From an uncultured Lachnospiraceae bacterium (GTDB lineage: Bacteria; Bacillota; Clostridia; Lachnospirales; Lachnospiraceae): 53,377 nucleotides of DNA. A model generated the notes under the pieces. That model saw only the letters and a list, made by a program, of their open reading frames with translations, was not told the DNA's origin and searched no databases. The stretch is from the NCBI GenBank assembly GCA_947167135.1, contig CAMVGV010000014.1:1-53377 (forward strand), in the 5' to 3' direction. This document shows, piece by piece, positions 1 through 7,430 of the stretch. A program made the translations under genes and the position numbers. Position 1 is the stretch's first letter; each line of letters starts with the position of its first letter.

Positions 1-160
1 CAGAATCTCGCTCCTCAGGATGACAGAATCTCGCTCCTCAGGATGACAGAATCTCACTCCTCAGGATGACAGCGAAGCTCTAAATTAGTCATCCTGAGCG
101 AAGCGAAGGATCTTTATAATAAAAGCATCAATTTTGGAGCGAAGCGAAGGATCTTTATCG
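1..160. repeat. GTCATCCTGAGCG-family repeat cluster, left edge
   Basis: Three head-to-tail 23-bp units lie at 1-23, 24-46 and 47-69, each ending CTCCTCAGGATGA. They differ at one base in the third unit. An oppositely oriented copy follows at 89-114 (GTCATCCTGAGCGAAGCGAA then GGATCT), and a partial copy (GAGCGAAGCGAAGGATC) near 137-153. The same family recurs throughout the window, always between genes. TATAAT at 115-120 could be a -10 box for the next gene, but no matching -35 was found. The array may extend left of the window. Confidence 0.9.
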
Positions 161-187
161 AAACAGCAATTTGGGAGAATAACATAA

Positions 188-982
188 ATGCTTGAAAGAA
201 TAAATGTCTTATTTACCGGGGGACTGGACTCCTCCTACACAATGATGTATTTTTCAAAGTTCCCTGTGGAGATACAGCCCTATTATCTGAAGGACAACAG
301 ACCTTCGGAGGGTTATGAGCTTAAGGCCATCAGGGACATCATCACGGATATAAGGAAGAATCAGGACACCAGAGCGAATATCAGGGAGGTCATCACAAAG
401 CCAACCTATGAGATAAAGCCGGACCGCGAGATACAGAATGCCTACCGCTATATGTTCAAGACAGCAGGCTTCGGGAAGCAGTACGGCTTTATCGCGAGAT
501 TCGCAAAGCAGGAAGGAATAAAGGGGCTTTTTGTATCCCTTGTGCATACTCCCTTCGGAAGGGGGAATATGGCCGTTCGTAACAGCGGCGGCGTTGAAAG
601 GGTAGAGGATGAGGATATGGAGTACTATCGCCTGGATCCGTCAAAAACGGAGAAAAACCTTTTCACCCTTTTTGAAAACGTACTTCTTCCGCCCTCTTTT
701 ATGAGAACCAAGGAAGAGGAGATGGAGGAAATGAAAAAGCTGGGCTTTGAGGACTCCATAAAAAAGACCTGGTTCTGCTACTGGCCCGTTGACGGTGAAC
801 CCTGCGGAACCTGCCCACCATGCAGGGATCTTATAAGGGACGGTATGACCTGGAGATTTACGAAAGAAGGGCTAAAGCGCTACGAGGAGGATCAGAAGGT
901 TCCCGCCTGGCGTCATAAGCTCAGGGATTATAAGCTCACACTTTCAGATAAGTGGTATGAGTTTAAGATGAGGATGGGATGA
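188..982 (+). CDS. QueC-like PP-loop ATP pyrophosphatase, copy 1
   Basis: This 264-residue protein has a PP-loop TGGLDS at residues 10-15, the ATP-binding signature of N-type ATP pyrophosphatases. A C-x8-C-x2-C-x2-C cluster at Cys197, 206, 209 and 212 matches the zinc site of QueC (7-cyano-7-deazaguanine synthase). Enzymes of this class adenylate a carboxylate before attack by ammonia or another nucleophile. The middle of the protein does not look like standard QueC, and no queD or queF is nearby, so a role in preQ0 synthesis is doubtful. It is a paralogue of the protein at 7431-8207: both share an EIQPYYL block and a TWRFT block. GGGAGA at 173-178 supports the ATG start. It sits at the head of a glycan gene block, so amidation or ligation of a sugar acid or amino acid is a possibility, by inference only. 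Confidence 0.75.
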   Translation: MLERINVLFTGGLDSSYTMMYFSKFPVEIQPYYLKDNRPSEGYELKAIRDIITDIRKNQDTRANIREVITKPTYEIKPDREIQNAYRYMFKTAGFGKQYGFIARFAKQEGIKGLFVSLVHTPFGRGNMAVRNSGGVERVEDEDMEYYRLDPSKTEKNLFTLFENVLLPPSFMRTKEEEMEEMKKLGFEDSIKKTWFCYWPVDGEPCGTCPPCRDLIRDGMTWRFTKEGLKRYEEDQKVPAWRHKLRDYKLTLSDKWYEFKMRMG

Positions 983-991
983 CGGAAAATA

Positions 992-1924
992 ATGGATGAT
1001 ACTAGGCCTCTGGTGACCTGTGTGATAACCAGTTATAAACGGGATAAGGAGACGGTGGGACGTGCCCTGAAAAGCGTCATTCAGCAGACCTATTCCCCTA
1101 TAGAGGTATTTATTATAGACGATAACAGGGGAGAGGGGGCAGAGGAGTATTCAAAGGCTCTGTCTGAGCTGTCCGATTTATCGGACAAGGTGCAGGTTAT
1201 AAAAACCGAGAGAGGGCACGGAGCCCAGAGAGCCAGAAATACCGGGATAGAGCACGCAAACGGAAAGTATGTGGCCTTCCTTGATGATGATGATGAGTGG
1301 CTCCCGGAGAAGCTTGAAACCCAGGTGCCGATCCTTGAAGGGGATCCTGAGGTGGGTTTATGCTACAGCAGGGGCTACCTTATTAACGAGGCCTTTGATC
1401 CGCCAAGGGTCACTGAATTTAAGTCGGTAAAAAATGCTTCTTATGAGGATCTTCTTAGGGATGACGGCATAGGCTCAACCACCCAGGCCGTGATACCGAG
1501 AAGTGTTTTCGATAAGGTTGGTATGTTTGACGAGAGCTTTCCCGCGAGGCAGGACTATGAAATGTGGATACGCATTTCAAAAAGCTATAAGACGGCGGGA
1601 AGCGATAAGTGCCTCTACAAATACCATAAAAATAAGGGAACCGGCCAGGTTTCCCATAAATGGAAGAACTGCCTTAAGGGGCATGAGCTAATTTATGAAA
1701 AATACAGAGAAGATATTGATAAGGACAGGGACGCAAAGTTTAACGTGGTCTTTCATGTAGCCCACTATCTTAATGAGGGCGCTAATGCAAAGAAGGATCC
1801 GGCATTAAAGCTCAAGGCGGTTCTTAAGTATATCGAAGCCTTTTTCACCTCTCCTTCGAAGTTTCTGCTTCAGGGAAAATACAGACTGCAGAAAATTAAA
1901 AGGAACAGGAGAAACGGATCATGA
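992..1924 (+). CDS. Glycosyltransferase family 2
   Basis: The 310-residue protein opens with a GT-A nucleotide-sugar binding segment (LVTCVITSYKR at about residues 7-17) and has an acidic metal-binding stretch (AFLDDDDEWLPEK) near residue 95-107, the DXD region of GT2 enzymes. No membrane segment is evident, so it probably acts at the cytoplasmic face of the membrane, adding a sugar to a lipid-linked glycan. It follows the PP-loop gene by 9 bp and overlaps the next gene by 4 bp (ATGA), which indicates one transcript and coupled translation. Donor and acceptor cannot be read from the sequence. Confidence 0.9.
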   Translation: MDDTRPLVTCVITSYKRDKETVGRALKSVIQQTYSPIEVFIIDDNRGEGAEEYSKALSELSDLSDKVQVIKTERGHGAQRARNTGIEHANGKYVAFLDDDDEWLPEKLETQVPILEGDPEVGLCYSRGYLINEAFDPPRVTEFKSVKNASYEDLLRDDGIGSTTQAVIPRSVFDKVGMFDESFPARQDYEMWIRISKSYKTAGSDKCLYKYHKNKGTGQVSHKWKNCLKGHELIYEKYREDIDKDRDAKFNVVFHVAHYLNEGANAKKDPALKLKAVLKYIEAFFTSPSKFLLQGKYRLQKIKRNRRNGS

Positions 1925-2958
1925 GGCTTCTGTTTTTCGGGGATTTTTCATATGATTTTGATCATGTGGCGGAGGATATCCTTTCTATCGGTGAATTTGC
2001 CCGGGGAAAGGAGGCTAAGGTCATCCTTAACCTGGAGGGGCCAATTACCGACGGAGCCGGTAAGGAGATAAGGAAGAGGGGAAAACACCTGCCGCAGAAG
2101 GGGAAATGCAGTGAAGCCCTGACAGCTCTCGGGGTTTCCGGAGTGACTCTGGCGAATAACCATATGATGGACTATTCCCTTAAGGGACTTACTGATACTT
2201 TAAGTGAACTGGATAAGTTCGGGATAAAGCACACCGGAGCGGGAAGCGATCTGAAAAAAGCCCTTGAACCCATGGTCTTTAGCGAAGGAGAGGAGAGCGT
2301 GGCTGTCTTCAGCTTCGGATGGGATATAGAGGAAACGGTTTATGCAGGTTTACATAAATCGGGATGTGCTCCCCGAAAGGAAAAGGTGATCTTTGATACT
2401 ATCCGGGAGTATTCCGCGGAAAACCCCGGCAGAAGGATCATAGTGGCGCTCCACTGGGGCTTTGAATATAATCCCTATCCGCTGCCCTGTGATATAGAGC
2501 TTGCAGGGAAGCTTTGTAAAATGGATCCGGTCTGCGCTGTTATCGGCCACCATTCCCACTGCCCCCAGCCTTTTGAAATGATAAACGAGAAGCCTGTATT
2601 TTTTTCTCTCGGGAATTTCTACTACTCGTCAAGAAGGCATAAGTATTCTGCCAGAAGCTTTGATCTTGAGCCCTCAAATCTCTGCGATTACTGTATGGCA
2701 GCTCTTCTTGATACGGCAGATATGAGCGCGGAGCCTTTTGTCTTTTACTATAACCTGGAGAAGGACAGAACAGAATACCGGGAAGATCTGATGATCCCGG
2801 TCGCTATGCCTGACATTGACTATAAGACGCAAGAATACCGGCGCTTTGCATTAAGCAGGGCGCTTCATAAGAATCCCATCCCCGGCCCCGGAAGGCTTGA
2901 AAGCGGTTTGGCATTTTATATGTTCAACCTGAAAAGGGATCTGTCAAAATATCTGTGA
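1921..2958 (+). CDS. CapA/PgsA-like metallophosphatase family protein
   Basis: The 345-residue protein matches the CapA fold (calcineurin-like). It has FFGDFS at the N-terminus, ILNLEGPI near residue 37, TLANNHMMDY near 80, an ALHWGFEY block near 178 and a GHHSHCPQPFE block near 208. These are the metal-ligand motifs of poly-gamma-glutamate capsule proteins. CapA-type proteins are needed for poly-gamma-glutamate export or anchoring. This copy lacks an obvious signal peptide or N-terminal membrane helix, unlike CapA of Bacillus, so its location is unclear. It overlaps the GT2 gene by 4 bp and converges on the tupA-like gene 6 bp away. Its company suggests a role in an amino-acid-containing surface polymer. 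Confidence 0.85.
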   Translation: MRLLFFGDFSYDFDHVAEDILSIGEFARGKEAKVILNLEGPITDGAGKEIRKRGKHLPQKGKCSEALTALGVSGVTLANNHMMDYSLKGLTDTLSELDKFGIKHTGAGSDLKKALEPMVFSEGEESVAVFSFGWDIEETVYAGLHKSGCAPRKEKVIFDTIREYSAENPGRRIIVALHWGFEYNPYPLPCDIELAGKLCKMDPVCAVIGHHSHCPQPFEMINEKPVFFSLGNFYYSSRRHKYSARSFDLEPSNLCDYCMAALLDTADMSAEPFVFYYNLEKDRTEYREDLMIPVAMPDIDYKTQEYRRFALSRALHKNPIPGPGRLESGLAFYMFNLKRDLSKYL

Positions 2959-2963
2959 AAGAA

Positions 2964-2988
2964 GTCAACAAGAACCGTCCCAATTGAC
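2964..2988. repeat. REP-like GAACCGTCCC motif at a gene end
   Basis: A 25-bp segment starts GTCAACAAGAACCGTCCC and ends AATTGAC, with inverted 5-bp tips (GTCAA/TTGAC). Read on the minus strand it encodes the last residues (VNWDGSC) and the stop codon of the tupA-like gene. Related segments are at 3921-3938 (AGTCCCCATTGACTCCCC) and 7353-7373 (GAGAACCGTCTCCATTGACT), the latter covering the racemase stop. GGGACGGTTCT-type motifs are familiar extragenic palindromes in many bacteria. Assignment to that class is from memory, not from a search. Confidence 0.5.
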
Positions 2989-3879
2989 TCCCGGCAGACG
3001 GATCATTTTCCCCAGCATTTCATCAGTGCCTTCGGGAATCCAGGTACACTGGCCGCTGGAGGGGGTAAAGGTCATTTCACCGAACTTTATGCTCCCGTCA
3101 TTTAAGTGATAAAGATCCACCCTTACATAGGGGAATCCCTTTGAAAGCTCTGCTGCGAGCTCAGTCATTTTTTCATAGTTTGAAGGCTTTTCCGGAAGGA
3201 CTTCATACACCGGGTATGTGGCGGTTCTGTAGGGAAGGAGCTTCCAGTCCTTATCAAAAAAGGCTAAGCGGGCCTTGCCTGAGCGGCCTCCGATGTATTC
3301 ACAGCAAACAGGATCCCCGTTAAAACAGTGGAACTTATAGTCCATAAGATCCGATCCGTTATTATCGACGAATTCCTCGGCGATTATCTTTCTCTTTATC
3401 CCGTAGTACTGCATCTGGAAACCAAAGCGGAAAGCGAAGTCAAACATCATCCAGCGCCGGAATTCCTTAGCCGCGGCTTTTTTGTCAAAGGCAGACTTAT
3501 CAAGGACTATCATATTAGTATTGCAGGCGTGGTTTGTCTTTAATACAAAGCGGTCAGGAAGCGCATCAAAATCAATATCTTCAAATCTGTCCCAGGCGCC
3601 TAAAAGGGGGATCAGGTATTCTTCACCGATCCTTGTTTTTATCCAGTCCCGGACGGCAAATTTGTCGGAAAGCGTTTTCATTTCCGGAGTAACGCCAAAG
3701 AGCTTTATCCAGTTTATCTTGTCACACCAGGTTTTGGGAGGATCGAGATGAAGCTCCCGGCCGTTGCATTTCCTAAACCAGCGCTTTAATGCAAGGGGAC
3801 GCAGGGGAACCGGTGTAAGTGCCTCACCGTAATAGGAGAGGAGAATGATTATATTATTGATAAGGCTGCTTTTTCTCAT
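2965..3879 (-). CDS. TupA-like ATP-grasp protein
   Basis: The 304-residue protein resembles the TupA-like ATP-grasp family, named after the teichuronopeptide biosynthesis protein of alkaliphilic Bacillus. Recognisable blocks are KTWCDKINWIKLF, a FVLKTNHACNTN segment (probable ATP-binding strand), IIAEEFVDN and DYKFHCFNGDP, and near the C-terminus VRVDLYH followed by FGEMTFTPSSG, which carries the metal-binding acid. ATP-grasp enzymes join a carboxylate to an amine through an acyl phosphate. The start is uncertain: the reading frame is open to 3963, but homology begins at the ATG at 3879, and no clear ribosome binding site is visible. It is the only gene on the minus strand between 188 and 14985. 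The C-terminal residues lie in a repeat-like motif. Confidence 0.75.
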   Translation of the reverse strand: MRKSSLINNIIILLSYYGEALTPVPLRPLALKRWFRKCNGRELHLDPPKTWCDKINWIKLFGVTPEMKTLSDKFAVRDWIKTRIGEEYLIPLLGAWDRFEDIDFDALPDRFVLKTNHACNTNMIVLDKSAFDKKAAAKEFRRWMMFDFAFRFGFQMQYYGIKRKIIAEEFVDNNGSDLMDYKFHCFNGDPVCCEYIGGRSGKARLAFFDKDWKLLPYRTATYPVYEVLPEKPSNYEKMTELAAELSKGFPYVRVDLYHLNDGSIKFGEMTFTPSSGQCTWIPEGTDEMLGKMIRLPGVNWDGSC

Positions 3880-3946
3880 AATGCTGACATTATAGCTTTT
3901 TTGTCCCGGATTGCAAATGGAGTCCCCATTGACTCCCCGTTGCCAC

Positions 3947-3975
3947 TTGAATATATTGACCAAAATGTTTATAAT
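3947..3975 (+). promoter_or_regulatory. Sigma-A type promoter for the ABC transporter operon
   Basis: TTGAAT (3947-3952) and a perfect TATAAT (3970-3975) are separated by 17 bp. The first downstream gene starts at 4049, leaving a leader of about 65 nt ending in a GAGGAG ribosome binding site. No operator-like symmetry is evident. Confidence 0.75.
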
Positions 3976-4048
3976 AGCGGAGTTGTTTCAAAGAAAAATG
4001 CGATAAAATCATTTTTGTAAGTATGATTTGGAAAAGAGGAGTTTTATT

Positions 4049-5089
4049 ATGAAAAAAAGGATACTTTCGATCCTGCTTACTGCAGGATTTACCCTTGGAC
4101 TTTTGTCAGGCTGTGCCGGAGCGCAGAGTGCCCAAAGCCCTGCTGCTGAGCCTCAGGCGGAAAGCCAGGCTGAGGACGCGTCCGGCAGCAAGGATGAGGC
4201 AAAGGATATCACGGTAAATGTAGGCGATCAGGCAAACTTCTTTCTTGTAAAGGTTGCTGAGAAAAAGGGCTTTTTCGAAGAGGAATTCGGTCCGGACGGG
4301 ATCACCATCCATTCCGAGATCTTTGCAAAGATGGGCCCCGCCATCATCGAGGCAATGGCGGCGGGAGATGTGGACTTGAGCATCGTGGGAGTTTTCCCCG
4401 TGGTCAATGCAAATAATGCCGGAAATAAGATAATGATGCTTTCAAGCGGAAACTTTACCGAGGATGGATTCCGTCTCGTGGTCGGACCTGATTCAAAGGT
4501 AGAGAAGGTTGAGGACCTTAATAGCCTGAAGATCGGTGTTCCCTTCGGTGCTGCCGAGCACCAGATCACTCTGCAGATACTCGAAAATCACGGCCTTGAC
4601 GATACAAAGGTGGAGCTCGTAAATCTTCAGCAGGCTGACGCTCTTACGGCACTTCTCGGAGGAGAGATAGATGCGGCACTCTTCAACAGCGGGACCTTAA
4701 GCGCGGCAGAGGAAGCAGGGGCAAAGACCATAGCTACCAATAAGGAAGTGGGTCTTATCGTAAATCCCGTAATAGGCAGAAAAGACTTTGTGGAAGCAAA
4801 TCCCGAGATCACATCCCGCTTCTTAAAGGTACTTGACAAGACCGCGAAGTGGATAGACGAGAACGAGGACGAGACCGTTAAGATCGCCGCCGAGGTAAAC
4901 GGAGCCGATGAAGAGGGCATAAGGGTAAGCCTTCTTTCAAGAGGAAGGGCGATCTCAATAGATGATGAGCATTTTAAGGATCCCATCAATTCCACTCTGG
5001 AATTCGCGCGTGCCCAGGGGCTTATAGGTGACCTTAAGTATGAGGACGTGGTGGATACTTCTTACTTTGAGAATGCGGGGATCGAATAA
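4049..5089 (+). CDS. ABC transporter substrate-binding lipoprotein (SsuA/TauA/NMT1-like)
   Basis: The 346-residue protein starts with a lipoprotein signal: a basic tip (MKKR), a hydrophobic core and the lipobox LLSGC, so the mature protein is tethered by lipidated Cys. An Ala/Gln/Glu-rich linker follows. The body has the NMT1/SsuA pattern: FFLVKVAEKKGFFEEEFG, AIIEAMAAGDVDLSIVG, and LKIGVPFGAAEHQ. This family binds sulfonates, nitrate, taurine, pyrimidine precursors or similar small anions; the ligand cannot be told here. The ATG at 4049 is chosen because GAGGAG lies just upstream and the signal peptide begins there; an upstream in-frame codon at 4028 is less likely. It is the first gene of a four-gene operon ending with a racemase. 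Confidence 0.9.
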   Translation: MKKRILSILLTAGFTLGLLSGCAGAQSAQSPAAEPQAESQAEDASGSKDEAKDITVNVGDQANFFLVKVAEKKGFFEEEFGPDGITIHSEIFAKMGPAIIEAMAAGDVDLSIVGVFPVVNANNAGNKIMMLSSGNFTEDGFRLVVGPDSKVEKVEDLNSLKIGVPFGAAEHQITLQILENHGLDDTKVELVNLQQADALTALLGGEIDAALFNSGTLSAAEEAGAKTIATNKEVGLIVNPVIGRKDFVEANPEITSRFLKVLDKTAKWIDENEDETVKIAAEVNGADEEGIRVSLLSRGRAISIDDEHFKDPINSTLEFARAQGLIGDLKYEDVVDTSYFENAGIE

Positions 5090-5101
5090 AGCGTACAGCT
5101 G

Positions 5102-5887
5102 ATGAAAAAATGGATGCAGATGTCAAAAAAGCATAAGATCCTTAGCGTGTGCGGTGTACTGCTGATCATTCTTATCATACTGTACTGGCAGATAGGTTCT
5201 GAAAGAGGGTGGATAAATTCCATCCTCCTTTCGTCGCCTTCAGACATAGCGGCATCCTTCAGATCACTGTGGGGCAGCGGAAGCCTGCAGAAGCATATTC
5301 TGGTCAGCTTCAAGAGGGTTATGATAGGTTATGTTTCAGGAGCCGGATTGGGGATAATGTTTGGTTTTATCCTTTCCACCATGCCGTCTCTTGAGAAGCT
5401 CTTCAGCTTTTCTCTGGCCATTATCCGGCCGATACCCGCTCTTGCCCTGTTTCCCCTTTTTATTCTGTGGTTCGGTATAGGGGAAGGATCAAAGATCATG
5501 GTCATTGCCTTCATGTCATTCTGGCCAACCTTCCTGAATACGGAAGAAGGGGTGAGACAGGCGGACAAGAATCTTCTGGAGCTGGCAGATGCCCTTCAGA
5601 AGGGAAGAGTCACAAAGATGGCAACTGTGCTCCTTCCTTCCACGCTTCCCTATATCTTCGCAGGGCTCAGGCTTGCAATAAGCCGTGCCTGGGGAGGGGT
5701 CGTTGTGGCAGAAATGCTGGCAGCGAGTTCCGGAATAGGTTTTCTTATCGAATACTCGAGAGATATGTCCCAGACTGCGACCATGTTTACCGGTGTGATC
5801 ACGATAGCGATTATAGGCTTCACTGCGGATCTTCTGCTCAGGATCCTTCAGGACAGGATCTGCTACTGGCATACGGAGGTAAAGTGA
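5102..5887 (+). CDS. ABC transporter permease (SsuC/TauC-like)
   Basis: The 261-residue integral membrane protein has an N-terminal helix (ILSVCGVLLIILIILYW) and about five further membrane segments. The cytoplasmic EAA loop is visible as ELADALQKGRVTKMATVLLP near residue 160-178, which contacts the ATPase. The segment RPIPALALFPLFILWFGIG is typical of the SsuC/NrtB type. It lies 12 bp after the substrate-binding gene and 1 bp before the ATPase gene. The ribosome binding site is weak, so translation may depend on the preceding gene. Confidence 0.9.
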   Translation: MKKWMQMSKKHKILSVCGVLLIILIILYWQIGSERGWINSILLSSPSDIAASFRSLWGSGSLQKHILVSFKRVMIGYVSGAGLGIMFGFILSTMPSLEKLFSFSLAIIRPIPALALFPLFILWFGIGEGSKIMVIAFMSFWPTFLNTEEGVRQADKNLLELADALQKGRVTKMATVLLPSTLPYIFAGLRLAISRAWGGVVVAEMLAASSGIGFLIEYSRDMSQTATMFTGVITIAIIGFTADLLLRILQDRICYWHTEVK

Positions 5888-5888
5888 T

Positions 5889-6674
5889 ATGGCAGGTATG
5901 AATGAAGTAAATATCAGTCATATCCGTCAGGATTTCCTTATGCCAACAGGGGGTCTGGAAGTATTAAGGGATATAAATATCGATCTCCGGGGAGGGGAAT
6001 TCGTTTCCATTGTAGGGGAGAGCGGCTGCGGAAAGAGTACGCTTTTACGTATCATTGCCGGGCTTGATAAACCTACGGACGGAGAGGTTCTGATAGGTGG
6101 AGAAAAGGTTAACGGAGTCTCCTCAAAGGTGGGAATCCTCTTTCAGGAGTCGAGACTTCTGCCCTGGTATTCTACCGAAAAGAACATTTCTTACGGCCTT
6201 CCCAGAGGGATGGACAGAAATGAAGGAAGAGAAAGGGTCAGATCCCTTATTGATACAGTTGGCTTAAATGGCTTTGAAAAGGCGCTTCCTTCCCAGCTTT
6301 CGGGCGGAATGCAGAAAAGAGTTGCCATTGCCCGTACTCTTGCCGGTCATCCGAAGGTTCTTTTACTGGACGAGCCCTTTGCAGCTCTTGATGCCTTTAC
6401 GAAAATGAACATGCAGGATGAGATTCTGCGTATCTGGGAGAGGGAGAAAATAACTACTCTTCTTGTCACCCATGATATAGATGAGGCGATCTATCTCGGG
6501 GAGCGTGTTGTGATGATGTCTCCGAAGCCCGGGGTCATAAAGAAGGTGATACCTATAGACCTTCCCGAGGATCACAGCCGTACCAGTGATGAATTTGACG
6601 CATACAGAAGGGAGATCTTTAAGGAATTCTTCGGGAGCGATAAGAGGATGTCCCAGTGGTTCAGTGATGATTAA
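5889..6674 (+). CDS. ABC transporter ATP-binding protein (SsuB/TauB-like)
   Basis: The 261-residue ATPase has Walker A GESGCGKST near residue 42-50, a Q-loop (LFQESRLLPW) near 90, the signature LSGGMQKR near 140, Walker B VLLLDEPFAALD near 160 and the H-loop THDIDEA near 194. It powers uptake through the neighbouring permease. GGAGG lies about 10 bp upstream of the ATG. The next gene, a racemase, overlaps its end by 8 bp, so all four genes should be co-translated. Confidence 0.93.
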   Translation: MAGMNEVNISHIRQDFLMPTGGLEVLRDINIDLRGGEFVSIVGESGCGKSTLLRIIAGLDKPTDGEVLIGGEKVNGVSSKVGILFQESRLLPWYSTEKNISYGLPRGMDRNEGRERVRSLIDTVGLNGFEKALPSQLSGGMQKRVAIARTLAGHPKVLLLDEPFAALDAFTKMNMQDEILRIWEREKITTLLVTHDIDEAIYLGERVVMMSPKPGVIKKVIPIDLPEDHSRTSDEFDAYRREIFKEFFGSDKRMSQWFSDD

Positions 6675-7371
6675 AGAAAAAAAGAAGCTTGGAATAATCG
6701 GCGGCATGGGACCTCTTGCCGCTGCTTTCTTTTACAGGGCAGTGGTGGAGCATACAGAAGCTCTGTCCGATCAGGAGCACATAATCACATATATGATAAG
6801 TGATCCCACCATACCTAAGAGGGTGGAATACATTCTTGGGGAAAACAGTGAGTCTCCCCTCGGCGCACTGATAGATACCGCGGTAAAGCTGGAGGAAATG
6901 GGAGCGGAGATAATAGCCATGCCCTGTGTCACGGCCCATTTTTTTTATGAGAAGATCTCGGCTTCTGTTTCCGTCCCTATGATAAATATGCTGGATGAGA
7001 CAGTCCGGTATCTTAAAATTAAGGGGATCAACAGCGCGGGGATACTTGCAACCAGAGCTACCATAAAAAGCGCCATAGTTCAGGCTGCCCTTGAAAAGGC
7101 CGGAATAGAAGCGGTTTTACCAAAGGAAGAAGAGAATGAGATCATTTCGAGGGTGATCTTTGAAGAGATAAAGAAAGGACAGAAGGCCGATACGGACAGC
7201 CTTTTAGGTGTGATGGATTCCCTTATCGAAAGGGGCGCAGGTAAGTGCCTTATCGCCTGCACCGATCTTTCCGTATGCTTTTATGAAAGGGAAGATGAGA
7301 GATATGTGGATATGATGAAGCTTCTCGCGGCGGCCTGTGTCAGGGAAGTCAGCGAGAACCGTCTCCATTGA
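6667..7371 (+). CDS. Aspartate/glutamate racemase family protein
   Basis: The 234-residue protein starts with GIIGGMGPLAAAFFYRAVVEHT, typical of the cofactor-independent Asp/Glu racemase family. The first catalytic Cys is in MPCVTAH and the second in LIACTDLS. The usual PCNTAH has Val in place of Asn here, and the second motif has CTD rather than CTE, so the substrate may differ from plain Asp. The ATG at 6667 overlaps the ATPase gene by 8 bp; a longer in-frame opening from 6586 lies inside that gene and is rejected. Sitting behind an ABC importer and inside a glycan locus with amino-acid activating enzymes, it may supply a D-amino acid for a surface polymer. That link is inference. The stop codon lies in a GAACCGTC repeat-like motif. 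Confidence 0.85.
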   Translation: MIKEKKKLGIIGGMGPLAAAFFYRAVVEHTEALSDQEHIITYMISDPTIPKRVEYILGENSESPLGALIDTAVKLEEMGAEIIAMPCVTAHFFYEKISASVSVPMINMLDETVRYLKIKGINSAGILATRATIKSAIVQAALEKAGIEAVLPKEEENEIISRVIFEEIKKGQKADTDSLLGVMDSLIERGAGKCLIACTDLSVCFYEREDERYVDMMKLLAAACVREVSENRLH

Positions 7372-7380
7372 CTTAAAAGG

Positions 7381-7389
7381 TGGTATAAT
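7381..7389 (+). promoter_or_regulatory. Extended -10 promoter for PP-loop copy 2
   Basis: TGGTATAAT is a perfect extended -10 (TGn plus TATAAT) at 7381-7389. The region 17 bp upstream is not a -35 match; TTGACT at 7368-7373 is too close. The next gene starts at 7431 with a TTG. Confidence 0.55.
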
Positions 7390-7430
7390 ACTAAGGATCT
7401 TAAGCAGAAAATATAAGGAAGTGACGGATT

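Noticed and set aside
6586-6666. Longer racemase start inside the ATPase gene
   Set aside because: The extra part has no family match; the ATG at 6667 begins the conserved sequence.
7368-7389. Promoter with -35 TTGACT at 7368
   Set aside because: The distance to TATAAT at 7384 is only 10 bp, so only the extended -10 was kept.
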